Shown piece after piece: positions 8,216 to 18,018 of a stretch of 64,000 bases of DNA (within the stretch, counting starts at the first letter, position 1; every line of letters begins with the position of its first letter). Source of the stretch: CALZKI01 sp045124055 (lineage in GTDB: Bacteria; Bacillota; Clostridia; Lachnospirales; Lachnospiraceae); the NCBI GenBank assembly GCA_045124055.1, contig JBGVKZ010000036.1, positions 1-64,000 of the forward strand. Direction: 5' to 3'. The notes below the pieces were generated by a model, which worked only from the letters and a program-made list of their open reading frames with translations, had not been told where the DNA came from and searched no databases. Both the position numbers and the translations under genes were made by a program.

Positions 8216-9064
8216 TTAATCTCTCATTTTACTATGTAATACTTCCAAAAAACCTGCTTCGCTAAGCTTCACAATTTTAGTGGTAGCACTGGATTTTTGG
8301 ATAATTACCTTGTCATTGGAATACAAAATTTCCTTATAATTTCCGTCAAAATTGACTTCTACTTCCTGCACCTGCCCATCCCTACCGTGAGCAATTTCTA
8401 TTTCCACCACATCAAGAGGGGACAAAATGACCGTCCTTGTATTAAACGTATGAGGACAAATTGGTGTTAAAAGCATCAACTCTGCCTGTGGTGTAGCGAT
8501 AGGCCCTCCTGCCGATAAATTGTAACCGGTTGAGCCTGTTGGTGTAGACACCATAATTCCATCTCCACTATACACTTTCAAAAGTTTCCCATTCACATAG
8601 ACATTGTAATGAATTACTGCCAAAGAACCTTTTCGTGTAATAGAAATCTCATTCAAGGCACACATTGGAGGCATTTTTTCACCGGATTTGTGAATTACAC
8701 CATTTAACATCATTCTGGATTCTATATGATATTCGTCTTTTAAAAGGCTCTCTAAAGCATCTTCTAAACTACCAACCTCTATTTCTGTTAGATATCCTTT
8801 TGTTCCCATATTAATACCAATCATAGAAATATCCGTATTTAAGTTTTCTCTGGCTGCTTGAAGCATCGTTCCGTCGCCACCTAAAACTAAAATACATTGA
8901 GTATCCTTTGGAATATCCAAATGGCTTTCATTTTCCTGCTCACATAAATTATCTACAAAAACCTGGCATCTTGCGTTATGTGAAGTAAGATAATTTTGAA
9001 TACGTTCTGTAACTTTTAAGTCCGTATCCTTATTTGCATTGGTAATTACAAAAAACTTTTCCAT
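8216..9064 (-). CDS. nadK: NAD kinase
   Basis: 282-residue ATP-NAD kinase making NADP. LVLGGDGTMLQAAR carries the GGDGT nucleotide motif (near residue 62) and TPTGSTGYNLSAGGPI the second conserved site. Full family length. The start has GGGAAG upstream. The downstream argR starts 14 bases after its stop, consistent with one operon. Confidence 0.96.
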   Translation of the reverse strand: MEKFFVITNANKDTDLKVTERIQNYLTSHNARCQVFVDNLCEQENESHLDIPKDTQCILVLGGDGTMLQAARENLNTDISMIGINMGTKGYLTEIEVGSLEDALESLLKDEYHIESRMMLNGVIHKSGEKMPPMCALNEISITRKGSLAVIHYNVYVNGKLLKVYSGDGIMVSTPTGSTGYNLSAGGPIATPQAELMLLTPICPHTFNTRTVILSPLDVVEIEIAHGRDGQVQEVEVNFDGNYKEILYSNDKVIIQKSSATTKIVKLSEAGFLEVLHSKMRD

Positions 9065-9108
9065 AATCTTCCCTATATACTATGATGCTCCTGCATCAGT
9101 TTTTTACG

Positions 9109-9999
9109 TTATACATCTAAAGTTGTATGGGCCGCTTTTACTGTCTCACAAATGATTTTCTGATTATCTGTCTGCTGGGAAAAACCATTGCCATTTTCCA
9201 TAGCTTCTTTTAGTCTTAATAAAACACTGCTCTCGGTATCTTCCAAATGACTTTCCGAAAGGTTTGGTTTCTTTTCAATATAAATTAAATATTCAATATT
9301 TCCTTCCGGTCCTTTAATTGGCGAAAAATCAAGTGCTAAAAAAGAAAAGTCCAAAATATCAAGGAAATCAAATATTTTTTCAATGACTTCTACGTGAACT
9401 TTTTGTTCCCTGACAACTCCTTTTTTTCCCACCTTTTCTTTTCCAGCTTCAAACTGTGGTTTAATAAGACATACCATTTTGCCGTTATCTTTTAAAAGAT
9501 TTCTTGCTGGCAACAAAATCTTGGTAAGTGAAATAAAGGACACATCTACGGAGGCAAAATCCAGGTCATCTTCTATATCTTCTCTGGTTAAATAGCGGAA
9601 GTTTGTTTTTTCCATACAAACTACTCGTTCATCATTTCTAAGTTTCCACGCAAGCTGACCATGTCCTACATCCACAGAATATACCTTTGTTGCCCCATTT
9701 TGTAGCATACAATCGGTAAATCCACCTGTGGAAGCTCCAATATCCATACAGACTTTTTCTTCCACATTGACACCAAAATTTGCTATCGCTTTTTCTAACT
9801 TTAATCCACCACGGCTAACATATTTTAAGGTATTTCCCTTTACGGTAATCTCAACTTTTTCTTCTTCAAAAGTTGCCCCTGCCTTGTCCTCTCTTTGACC
9901 ATCAACAAAAACATTGCCTGTCATAATGATGGCTTTCGCTTTTTCTCTGGACTCAGCAAGACCCTTTTTTACTAAAAGTACATCTAAACGTTCCTTCAT
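9109..9999 (-). CDS. tlyA: TlyA-family S4/FtsJ rRNA 2'-O-methyltransferase
   Basis: 296 residues. An N-terminal S4 RNA-binding domain (LDVLLVKKGLAESREKAKA, residues 4-60) is followed by a Rossmann methyltransferase domain with the SAM loop DIGASTGGFTDCML near residue 85 and catalytic-type lysine in SRGGLKLEKAI. The mycobacterial TlyA methylates 16S and 23S rRNA; the clostridial targets are inferred. It lies between dxs and nadK, the usual place. Only a weak GAGAG precedes the ATG. Confidence 0.93.
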   Translation of the reverse strand: MKERLDVLLVKKGLAESREKAKAIIMTGNVFVDGQREDKAGATFEEEKVEITVKGNTLKYVSRGGLKLEKAIANFGVNVEEKVCMDIGASTGGFTDCMLQNGATKVYSVDVGHGQLAWKLRNDERVVCMEKTNFRYLTREDIEDDLDFASVDVSFISLTKILLPARNLLKDNGKMVCLIKPQFEAGKEKVGKKGVVREQKVHVEVIEKIFDFLDILDFSFLALDFSPIKGPEGNIEYLIYIEKKPNLSESHLEDTESSVLLRLKEAMENGNGFSQQTDNQKIICETVKAAHTTLDV

Positions 10000-10020
10000 C
10001 TGACTCTCTACAAACTTTCC

Positions 10021-11874
10021 TTATAGTGTTTCTTCAATTTTTTTGATAATACTATCTGCATCAATGTGAATCTCTTTTCTAAGCTCATCCACATTGCCAT
10101 GCTCTACATATTCGTCCGGAATACCAATCGTAATCAACGGATTCGTAAGTGCCTCTTTCTTCATATAATCGCACACTTTTTCACCAAAACCACCACTTAA
10201 AACATTTTCTTCCAAAGTAACAATAACCTTATGGTTGGCCGCCGCTTTTTCTATCATATCGGTATCCACTGGTTTTACAAATCTAGCATTACATAAACTA
10301 CACTGGTATCCTTTGGCTTTCAACTTTTCATAAATTTGTAAGCCTGTTTTTACCATACTTCCTATTGCCAAAATGGCAATTTCTGATTCGTCGTAAATCC
10401 ATTCTGCTTTTCCGTACTCAATACTGCTACGATGTTCCTTTAATCCATCATAGGCCTCACCTCTTGGATATCGAATGGCGATTGGTCCATCAAAGGCTAC
10501 CGCAAATTTCAACATATCCGAAAGTTCCCACTTATTTTTAGGGGCCATAATATGCATATTGGGTATACTGGATAAATAGGACAAATCAAAAATTCCCTGG
10601 TGGGTCTCTCCATCACTACCTACAAGTCCCGCCCTGTCAATAGCAAAAATGACCGGCAGATTTTGAATACAAACATCGTGTAATATTTGGTCATAGGCTC
10701 TTTGTAGGAAAGAAGAATAAATGGCAACAATCGGTTTCAAGCCTCCTGCTGCAAGTCCGGCTGCAAAAGTTACGGCGTGTTCCTCTGCAATGCCTACGTC
10801 AAAAAATCTATCTGGATAAGCATTCTTAAATCGCTTTAATCCGGTTCCATCTGGCATAGCCGCCGTAATGGCAACCACCTTCTCGTCTCTTTGCCCAAGC
10901 TTCATCATAACCGTAGAAAATACATCGGTATAATTCGCCTTATCTCTTGGGTGCGACGGAACACCAGTTTCTATATCAAATGGTTCTGCACCGTGGAATC
11001 TTGCCGGGTGGCGTTCCGCAGGTCCATAGCCTTTTCCTTTCTGAGTTTTTACATGAATGAGTACAGCACCTTTTACACGCTTTGCTTCCTGAATAACACG
11101 AAGCATAGCTGGAATATCGTGTCCGTCTACCGGACCTAAATAGGTAATTCCCATATCTTCAAAAAACATACCCTGAATCATCAGATGCTTGACACTACTT
11201 TTGGCACGACGAATTCCTCTTACTACGGCATCGCCCTTGGGCATACTCTTTAATGTGTTATAAACTCCTTCTTTCAAATTCAGGTATTTATCCGCGGTAC
11301 GAATGTCATTCAAATATTTGGATACACCGCCCACATTTTCTGCAATGGACATATTATTGTCATTTAAAACAATCATAAAGTTGCTCTCTAAACTGGCCGC
11401 ATTATTTAAAGCCTCATATGCCATACCACCGGTTAAAGAACCATCTCCAATGACAGCCACAATGCGATTGTCTTTTCCTTGAATATCTCTCGCTTTGGCT
11501 AACCCTAATGCAGCGGAAATTGATGTAGAGCTATGACCTGTATCAAAAGCATCACATTTGCTCTCTTTTCTCTTAGGAAAACCGCTCATTCCACCGTGTT
11601 TTCGCAGATTGTCAAACCCTTCTCGTCTGCCAGTTAACAATTTGTGAGTATAAGACTGATGTCCTACGTCCCATACAATTTTATCCTCTGGTAAATCAAG
11701 GGATAAATGCAGTGCCATTGTCAATTCTACGGTTCCCAGATTAGAACCCAAATGTCCGCCAGTTACACTGATTTTCTCAATTAGAAACTGTCGAATCTCT
11801 TTTGCCAAAATGTCATAATCTGTAACATCTAATTTTTTAATATCATTTGCTTCATTAATTTGCTCAAGTAACAT
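10021..11874 (-). CDS. dxs: 1-deoxy-D-xylulose-5-phosphate synthase
   Basis: 617-residue thiamine-diphosphate enzyme condensing pyruvate and glyceraldehyde 3-phosphate, first step of the MEP isoprenoid route. GDGSLTGGMAYEALNNA is the ThDP motif (about residue 148). The middle and C-terminal transketolase domains carry AEEHAVTFAAGLA and the catalytic Glu. I start at ATG 11874, which has GAGGG upstream; the earlier in-frame TTG at 11892 overlaps that site. It works with ispA next door and with dxr and ispG at 48-52 kb. Confidence 0.97.
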   Translation of the reverse strand: MLLEQINEANDIKKLDVTDYDILAKEIRQFLIEKISVTGGHLGSNLGTVELTMALHLSLDLPEDKIVWDVGHQSYTHKLLTGRREGFDNLRKHGGMSGFPKRKESKCDAFDTGHSSTSISAALGLAKARDIQGKDNRIVAVIGDGSLTGGMAYEALNNAASLESNFMIVLNDNNMSIAENVGGVSKYLNDIRTADKYLNLKEGVYNTLKSMPKGDAVVRGIRRAKSSVKHLMIQGMFFEDMGITYLGPVDGHDIPAMLRVIQEAKRVKGAVLIHVKTQKGKGYGPAERHPARFHGAEPFDIETGVPSHPRDKANYTDVFSTVMMKLGQRDEKVVAITAAMPDGTGLKRFKNAYPDRFFDVGIAEEHAVTFAAGLAAGGLKPIVAIYSSFLQRAYDQILHDVCIQNLPVIFAIDRAGLVGSDGETHQGIFDLSYLSSIPNMHIMAPKNKWELSDMLKFAVAFDGPIAIRYPRGEAYDGLKEHRSSIEYGKAEWIYDESEIAILAIGSMVKTGLQIYEKLKAKGYQCSLCNARFVKPVDTDMIEKAAANHKVIVTLEENVLSGGFGEKVCDYMKKEALTNPLITIGIPDEYVEHGNVDELRKEIHIDADSIIKKIEETL

Positions 11875-11894
11875 AAAAATCCCTCTTTTCAAGG

Positions 11895-12803
11895 TTATTT
11901 TTCTCTATCAATAAGGTACTCTGTCAATTCACTTAAGAAATGATTGTCTTTTTCGTAATTTTTTAGTAAGGAAACAGCCTCTTTCGATAAAGCTTCTACG
12001 TCCTGTTTTGCCACTTCAAGACCTTTTAAGGAAACATAAGTCAGCTTTTCATTTTTTGCATCGCTTCCAATTGGTTTTCCAAGAATTTCTTCCGTTCCAA
12101 TAACATCTAGAATATCATCTTGAATTTGGAAGGCGATTCCGATATTGTAAGCTATCTTTTCAATCGTCTGAATTTCCGTTTCACCAGCTCCCGCTAAAAT
12201 AGCACCTATCATCATAGCACTTTCGATAAGAGCCGCTGTCTTATGCTTGTGAATAAATAATAAGGTTTCTTCGTCAACTACCTGATTTCCAGCTTCCGTT
12301 TCAATATCCACCGTTTGTCCGCCAATCATTCCATAAATCCCCGCCTTTGTGGCAAGTACTTTCATCGCCTTGGCAACAGTCTTAGGGTCTATCTCATAAT
12401 CAAAAGCTTTTATAGCCGTTTCAAAAGCATAGTTTAAAAGTCCATCTCCTGCTAAAATAGCCAAGCCCTCATTATATTGAATATGAGTTGTGGCTCTACC
12501 TCGTCGCAAATCATCATTATCCATAGCCGGCAAATCATCATGTACTAAAGAATAGGTATGTATCATTTCGATAGCCGCCATAAAGGGTTCAATAACCGCA
12601 CTTTGATTTTCTAAAATCTGTCCCCCAAATAATTCAAAAGTGGCCTGCATCATAACAGGACGAAGTCTTTTGCCACCACCTAAAACACTATAATTCATTG
12701 CTTCACATATAATCTTTTGTAAGCCTTCCTCTTTTGGCAAAAACCTTTTAATCACTTCTTCTGCTTTTTGGGTTCTTTGTTTAAATTCCTGATTAAAACT
12801 CAA
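11895..12803 (-). CDS. ispA: Polyprenyl (farnesyl) diphosphate synthase
   Basis: 302 residues. Both aspartate-rich motifs are present: DDLPAMDNDDLRRG near residue 92 and FQIQDDILDVIG near 230. It chains isopentenyl units to farnesyl (possibly geranylgeranyl) diphosphate, feeding UppS. The start is TTG, overlapping the xseB stop by 11 bases with GGTGAG upstream, so translation is coupled to xseB. Exact product length cannot be told from sequence. Confidence 0.94.
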   Translation of the reverse strand: MSFNQEFKQRTQKAEEVIKRFLPKEEGLQKIICEAMNYSVLGGGKRLRPVMMQATFELFGGQILENQSAVIEPFMAAIEMIHTYSLVHDDLPAMDNDDLRRGRATTHIQYNEGLAILAGDGLLNYAFETAIKAFDYEIDPKTVAKAMKVLATKAGIYGMIGGQTVDIETEAGNQVVDEETLLFIHKHKTAALIESAMMIGAILAGAGETEIQTIEKIAYNIGIAFQIQDDILDVIGTEEILGKPIGSDAKNEKLTYVSLKGLEVAKQDVEALSKEAVSLLKNYEKDNHFLSELTEYLIDREK

Positions 12804-13011
12804 CTAACTCACCAACCTCATTAATTTCCAGTACTTTTTTCTCCACATAGTCAATTTTTTCGTGACACTGTTTCAATAAATCCATACCTTCTTTATATAT
12901 TTTAAAAGAATCTTCTAAAGTAATATCTTCAGATTCCAGACTTTGAAGCTTTTCTTCTAGCTGCTCAAAGGTCTCTTCCAGAGTCATTTCCTTTTCTTCT
13001 TTTTTACTCAT
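12793..13011 (-). CDS. xseB: Exodeoxyribonuclease VII small subunit
   Basis: 72 residues, almost wholly helical, with the family signature LEETFEQLEEKLQSLES and a second helix SFKIYKEGMDLLKQCHEKI. It pairs with XseA, whose gene ends 7 bases upstream. The C-terminus shares codons with the ispA start. Family length and order are standard. Confidence 0.95.
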   Translation of the reverse strand: MSKKEEKEMTLEETFEQLEEKLQSLESEDITLEDSFKIYKEGMDLLKQCHEKIDYVEKKVLEINEVGELVEF

Positions 13012-13018
13012 AAACTAC

Positions 13019-14230
13019 CTACTCTCTATCTATCCGTTTTGTTTCTAAGACTTTGGCAGTTGCCATACCATTTGAAACGTGAATTTGAATTTTATCACCA
13101 CACTGAAATTTCTCAATATCTTTTAAGCATTGACCTTCCTCGTTTTGCACATAAGAAAAACCGCTGCCTAATTTATTGATAGGTGAAATACGTTTCATAA
13201 TCTCCGCATTCAGTTTGAGTCTATTTCTATTTTCCAAAAGTTTTGCCTGCATACCCTGTTCTAATCGTTTTTCCATATCCAAAATATGCATTCTCTTTTC
13301 TTTTATCTGATTCATAGGACTTAAATAATTAAGCCTTGTTTCTAAAGACGAATACACATATTTGCAACGTGCAATTTGACCTTTCATCTGTTTATAAAAA
13401 GAAAAGGAATATCCGGCAAGTTTTTCTTCCAATTCAACTATATCTGTTACCACCAGTTCTGCTGCCGCTGACGGTGTAGGTGCTCGTAAATCTGAAACAA
13501 AATCTGCAATGGTCGTATCGGTTTCGTGTCCTACCGCAGAAATAATTGGAACAGAGCAATCAAAAATTGCTTTCGCAACTTCTTCCTCATTAAATGCCCA
13601 TAAATCCTCAATACTTCCGCCGCCTCTACCAACTATCATTGCGTCTACGCCAATGGATTCCAAAGCACGAATTCCATTTACAATACTGGAAACTGCCGCA
13701 TCACCTTGCACAATGGCAGGATACAAAATAATCTGAATATATGGATTTCTTCGTTTGGATACATTGATAATATCCCGAATGGCAGCTCCTGTTGGTGCCG
13801 TAACAACACCTAAGGTTTTTACATATTTTGGAATGGCTCTTTTGTACTCTGTGGCAAACATACCCATTTCTGACAGCTTTAATTTGAGTTTCTCAAATTT
13901 CTCATATAAAGCTCCCTCGCCATCTAAGGTAATCTCTCTGGCATACAGCTGATATTTTCCATCTCTTTCATACACATCTACGGAGCCGGCTACAATAATT
14001 TGCATTCCTTCCCTTAATTGAAAATTAAGACCGTTTCGGTTCCCTGCAAACATCACGCATGCCATGGTTCCCTTCCGGTCTTTCAACGTAAAATATATGT
14101 GTCCTGAAGTATGGTATTTGCAGTTGCTCACTTCACCTTTTACATAAACAGACTGCAGTAAAAAATCTTGTGTAAACATATTCTTAATATACGAATTCAA
14201 CTGTGCTACCGTATATACACTATGTTTCAT
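13019..14230 (-). CDS. xseA: Exodeoxyribonuclease VII large subunit
   Basis: 403 residues. N-terminal OB fold with KGEVSNCKYHTSGHIYFTLK (residues 28-47), then a catalytic domain with GVVTAPTGAAIRDI, GRGGGSIEDLWAFN and SAVGHETDTTIADFVSDLRAPTP in part. It degrades single-stranded DNA to short oligonucleotides. The ATG at 14230, with AGAGGA upstream, is preferred over the one seven codons earlier. Confidence 0.96.
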   Translation of the reverse strand: MKHSVYTVAQLNSYIKNMFTQDFLLQSVYVKGEVSNCKYHTSGHIYFTLKDRKGTMACVMFAGNRNGLNFQLREGMQIIVAGSVDVYERDGKYQLYAREITLDGEGALYEKFEKLKLKLSEMGMFATEYKRAIPKYVKTLGVVTAPTGAAIRDIINVSKRRNPYIQIILYPAIVQGDAAVSSIVNGIRALESIGVDAMIVGRGGGSIEDLWAFNEEEVAKAIFDCSVPIISAVGHETDTTIADFVSDLRAPTPSAAAELVVTDIVELEEKLAGYSFSFYKQMKGQIARCKYVYSSLETRLNYLSPMNQIKEKRMHILDMEKRLEQGMQAKLLENRNRLKLNAEIMKRISPINKLGSGFSYVQNEEGQCLKDIEKFQCGDKIQIHVSNGMATAKVLETKRIDRE

Positions 14231-14240
14231 ACCAAATCCT

Positions 14241-14666
14241 CTATGCTGCAAATTTAGCTAATACACCATTGATAAATTTCGGTGACTCGTCTCTACCGAA
14301 CTTTTTAGCTAATTCTACCGCTTCATTAATTGCTACTCCTGTTGGAATTGTCTCATCAAAAACAATTTCGTAAACAGCAAGACGCAAAATAGTCAAATCT
14401 ACTTTACCCATTCTTCCTGTTTTCCAACCTTCTGCTTTTTCATTAATCATTTCATCAATCTGAGTTACTTTTTCAATAATTTTCTCATATTTTTCCGTGA
14501 TTTCTTTTTTCAGTTCTTCTGAAATTACCATTTCATCATCTTCTGAAACAACCACTTCATCATTATCAAAAAATAACTCTTTTTGCTCTGTCATGGCACT
14601 TGGTTCATTAAATTCCACACGGAATAATAACTTGAACACCTGCTCACGCATCTCTCTCCTAGACAT
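14241..14666 (-). CDS. nusB: Transcription antitermination factor NusB
   Basis: 141-residue helical protein of the rRNA antitermination complex. The N-terminal SRREMREQVFKLLFR and C-terminal PTGVAINEAVELAKKFG and FINGVLAKF are diagnostic. An acidic insertion of about 20 residues (DNDEVVVSEDDEMVIS, residues 30-50) lengthens it slightly against Bacillus NusB. AGAGGAAAG precedes the ATG. It follows asp23 by 19 bases. Confidence 0.95.
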   Translation of the reverse strand: MSRREMREQVFKLLFRVEFNEPSAMTEQKELFFDNDEVVVSEDDEMVISEELKKEITEKYEKIIEKVTQIDEMINEKAEGWKTGRMGKVDLTILRLAVYEIVFDETIPTGVAINEAVELAKKFGRDESPKFINGVLAKFAA

Positions 14667-14685
14667 AGTTCTTTCCTCTGATTAT

Positions 14686-15066
14686 CTATTTTTGTACCTG
14701 AATACCTGCAATACGAACATTGACATATTCTACATTCAAGCCTGTCATATTTTCAATCGCATTTTTTACTTTGAGCTGAACCTTCTGACAGGTTGCAGGA
14801 ATATTATAACCATATTTCATTGTTACAGATAAATCCACAACTACCTTTTTACCAATCACTTCTACACGAACACCTTTTGTAAGCTTTTTCACACCTACTT
14901 TGCTCATAAGCTCATTGGTAATATTACCTGCCATAGCAGATACACCATCTATTTCCGTAGCGGCAATTCCAGCTACCATTGCTACAACATCGTCCGCAAT
15001 CTGAACTGTTCCACAATTTTCATTGTCCTGTAATACAAATACATTTCTTCCTGTATCTTTTTCCAT
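14686..15066 (-). CDS. Asp23/Gls24 family envelope-stress protein
   Basis: 126 residues of the Asp23 (DUF322) family: AGIAATEIDGVSAMAG and VDLSVTMKYGYNIPATCQKVQ. In Bacillota this copy, YqhY, sits before nusB and affects fatty-acid synthesis and membrane stress. AAGGAGG lies just before the ATG. It is the first gene of the operon reading to recN, with its own promoter overlapping the end of the preceding gene. Confidence 0.9.
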   Translation of the reverse strand: MEKDTGRNVFVLQDNENCGTVQIADDVVAMVAGIAATEIDGVSAMAGNITNELMSKVGVKKLTKGVRVEVIGKKVVVDLSVTMKYGYNIPATCQKVQLKVKNAIENMTGLNVEYVNVRIAGIQVQK

Positions 15067-15102
15067 AATGGAACCTCCTTCATAAAAATCCCGTTATCAA
15101 AT

Positions 15103-15131
15103 ATTATACCAAAAGGGAAAAGATTTGCATA
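15103..15131 (-). promoter_or_regulatory. Promoter of the asp23-recN operon
   Basis: Minus strand TATGCA, 17 bases, TATAAT, with TGG directly before the -10 (extended -10), which compensates for a poor -35. Transcription would begin near 15096, about 30 bases before the asp23 ATG. It lies just after the stop of the transglutaminase gene. Confidence 0.6.
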
Positions 15132-15133
15132 GT

Positions 15134-16381
15134 CTATTTCAGCCAAAATTCCAATAGCAAAAGTTCTTCTCCATCATAATAAGACACTGTATCCTTACTA
15201 TTTTCCAAATAATCAAAAATATGCTGGTCTTCTATGAGATATGAATAAATCTCACGGTATACTACCTGGTCACTACACTTAATTTCTACATAGCCTTTCT
15301 GACTTTCATATGCTTTTGTGAAAACATTTGCCAGTTTCTCTGTGTCAAGGCCTTCAAAATAGTATCCCTCTTTTACATAATAATTATTTTCAGAAGCAAT
15401 ACATTCTGGTAACTCCACTACACTATTTATTGTGTGCGTTTTAGAAATTTCTTCCGTAGTTACGCAGAAAAATCCATAATTCACCATTCCAACGCTTGGC
15501 TGGGTTCCGTCTGCTACCGTATAAGAATCATCGCCCCATGTTACATCTAAGTGATAATACTGCCCGTCCAACAAAAGCAGATTCCAGGCATGTTCTTCTC
15601 CCGGATTTGCCGTTCCGTTGACTATCGTACACAAAATGTCCTGTTTCAGCAATAAATACTGCATTGCCTTGGCATATCCCATACATACCGATTCCCCATT
15701 TAGAAATACGGAACAGATATTCTGGCTATCTTTGGCATTCAGATTATATTCTGTGTTCATAATAATATAATCATAAATATATTTGACTTTCTCATAGTCA
15801 GACGCATCATCTGGCAAACCGGCAAAACAATTTTCCACATAAAGATTGATTTGACCATCGATTGCTTCCTTTTCTTCCTTCGTCTTTGAATAAGTACCTT
15901 CAAAACCTAATTTGGTTACAACATCGTTCTGGGAATATGTGGTATAAGTATAACCTTCCACATAATATAATTCCGGGTGGTCATTTAACACACAGTTAAA
16001 TGCCTTTTCTATCCGGTCAGTATCTAAAGTAGAAAGCTCCACTTCCTCCTGCATATCCCTTAACACAACATAAATTTCCTCATAAATTTGTTGTTCTTCC
16101 TCTGTCAGCATTGTGTAACAATAACAATTCAAAAATTCTTCCTTGGCAGGCTGTTCAAAGCTCTGCTTAGGTAAAATGACTTCTTCGGAAATCTGATTAG
16201 CTTCCTTTTGGTCCACATATTCAGAATTTTCTACCACTGTCTTATCAACCAAGGTATCCTTGTCCGAATTTTTTAATTGATTAAGCCACCCTGTGTCCAA
16301 ATCCTGAAAATAAAATAGTACACAAAAACCAATTACTATTGAAAAAAGTGCAAGTACATCAAAGAGAATCTTTTTTTTCAT
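15134..16381 (-). CDS. Membrane-anchored transglutaminase-like protein
   Basis: 415 residues. One N-terminal membrane segment (about 7-25), an acidic linker, then a transglutaminase-core domain with the triad C233 (GESVCMGYAKA), H264 (EEHAWNLL) and D279 (YHLDVTWGDD). The domain is therefore probably outside the cell. Relatives act as cysteine peptidases or protein cross-linkers; the substrate is unknown. It starts two bases after the prfC stop, so it belongs to that transcript. The interruption of the common spoIIIAH-asp23 order here is unusual. Confidence 0.82.
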   Translation of the reverse strand: MKKKILFDVLALFSIVIGFCVLFYFQDLDTGWLNQLKNSDKDTLVDKTVVENSEYVDQKEANQISEEVILPKQSFEQPAKEEFLNCYCYTMLTEEEQQIYEEIYVVLRDMQEEVELSTLDTDRIEKAFNCVLNDHPELYYVEGYTYTTYSQNDVVTKLGFEGTYSKTKEEKEAIDGQINLYVENCFAGLPDDASDYEKVKYIYDYIIMNTEYNLNAKDSQNICSVFLNGESVCMGYAKAMQYLLLKQDILCTIVNGTANPGEEHAWNLLLLDGQYYHLDVTWGDDSYTVADGTQPSVGMVNYGFFCVTTEEISKTHTINSVVELPECIASENNYYVKEGYYFEGLDTEKLANVFTKAYESQKGYVEIKCSDQVVYREIYSYLIEDQHIFDYLENSKDTVSYYDGEELLLLEFWLK

Positions 16382-16383
16382 AA

Positions 16384-17976
16384 TTAATCACGTCCAAATT
16401 CTGATAAAATGAGTCCTTCGTTACGGTCAAGCACCATTCCCACACTCCAAGAATTTACAAACAATAATAATGGATTATCCTTTAAGTCTTTGATTTTCTT
16501 CATATCCGAAGTACCGATAATTCGATTTAAATCAATGTCCTTATTTTCAATCCATCGGATATGCTCATAAGGCAATGGTTCTAACCTGATTTCTACATTA
16601 TACTCGTTTTCAAGTCTGTATTTTAGGACATCGAACTGTAAAACACCAACAACGCCAACAATAATTTCTTCCATACCGGTATTATATTCCTGGAAAATCT
16701 GAATTGCACCTTCTTGAGCAATCTGAGTGATACCTTTTACAAACTGCTTTCTTTTCATCGTATCTACCTGACGTACTCTGGCAAAATGCTCCGGTGCGAA
16801 AGTAGGAATTCCTTCATATTGGAAGTTTTCTTTTGGCATACAAATGGTATCGCCAATGGAGAAAACACCTGGGTCAAAAACACCAATAATATCACCGCCA
16901 TAGGCCTCTGTTAAAATCTTTCTTTCGTCTGCCATAATCTGCTGTGGCTGAGAAAGACGCATTACCCTATTGCCCTGTACGTGCTTTACTTCCATATTGG
17001 CATCAAATTTGCCAGAACAGATACGCATAAATGCAATTCTATCTCTATGTGCTTTGTTCATATTTGCCTGTATCTTAAATACAAAAGCAGAGAAATCATG
17101 TTCCACTGGGTCAATTAAACCAATGTCCGCTTTTCTCGGAAGCGGTGTAGTCGCCATTTTTAAATAATGCTGCAAGAAAAATTCCACACCAAAGTTTGTT
17201 AATGCAGAGCCAAAAAATACCGGCGTTAACTCTCCTTTTCTTACTACATCTAAATCAAATTCCGCACTGGCACCATCTAAAAGCTCGATTTCGTCCTGAA
17301 GTTGTCCATAAAAGTCTTCCCCGATGTGTTCTTTTACCATTGCTACATCGGTTAATGGAATCTCCTTAGTTTCACCTTCTTTTGTACCTTTTTCGGTATC
17401 AGAATAAGTGATAATGCATTCTCTTTCTCTATCATATACTCCTTTAAAGGCTTTTCCCGAACCGATTGGCCAGTTGATAGGACAAGTTGCAATTCCCAAT
17501 TCTTTTTCGATTTCATCAAGAAGTTCAAATGTATCATTGGCATCTCTATCCATTTTATTAATAAATGTAAAAATAGGGATTTTTCTCATAACACAAACTT
17601 TAAACAGCTTTCTTGTCTGTGCTTCTACGCCTTTTGATGCATCAATTACCATAATAGCTGAATCAGCAGCCATTAACGTTCTATAAGTATCTTCCGAGAA
17701 ATCCTGATGTCCCGGTGTATCCAAAATATTAACACAATATCCGTCATATTCAAATTGCAATACCGAAGAGGTTACAGAAATACCTCTTTCCTTTTCAATT
17801 TCCATCCAGTCTGAAACTGCATGTCTTGCGGTAGCCTTTCCTTTAACACTTCCGGCAAGATTGATAGCTCCACCATATAATAAAAACTTTTCTGTTAAGG
17901 TTGTTTTACCTGCATCAGGGTGGGAAATAATTGCAAATGTTCTTCTTTTGTTAATCTCCTGTGCGTAGTTACTCAC
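16384..17976 (-). CDS. prfC: Peptide chain release factor 3
   Basis: 530-residue GTPase that recycles RF1/RF2. G1 ISHPDAGKTTLTEK, G2/G3 region ERGISVTSS and DTPGHQDFSEDTYR, G4 FINKMDRD; the C-terminal beta-barrel and RF3-specific domain end at GRD. The GTG start at 17976 is chosen because GGAGGAAAG lies just upstream; the in-frame TTG at 17991 would put the start on that site. Length matches the family. Confidence 0.95.
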   Translation of the reverse strand: MSNYAQEINKRRTFAIISHPDAGKTTLTEKFLLYGGAINLAGSVKGKATARHAVSDWMEIEKERGISVTSSVLQFEYDGYCVNILDTPGHQDFSEDTYRTLMAADSAIMVIDASKGVEAQTRKLFKVCVMRKIPIFTFINKMDRDANDTFELLDEIEKELGIATCPINWPIGSGKAFKGVYDRERECIITYSDTEKGTKEGETKEIPLTDVAMVKEHIGEDFYGQLQDEIELLDGASAEFDLDVVRKGELTPVFFGSALTNFGVEFFLQHYLKMATTPLPRKADIGLIDPVEHDFSAFVFKIQANMNKAHRDRIAFMRICSGKFDANMEVKHVQGNRVMRLSQPQQIMADERKILTEAYGGDIIGVFDPGVFSIGDTICMPKENFQYEGIPTFAPEHFARVRQVDTMKRKQFVKGITQIAQEGAIQIFQEYNTGMEEIIVGVVGVLQFDVLKYRLENEYNVEIRLEPLPYEHIRWIENKDIDLNRIIGTSDMKKIKDLKDNPLLLFVNSWSVGMVLDRNEGLILSEFGRD

Positions 17977-18018
17977 GTCTCTTTCCTCCAAAATTTGTAA
18001 ATCTTATATTTCTATCTT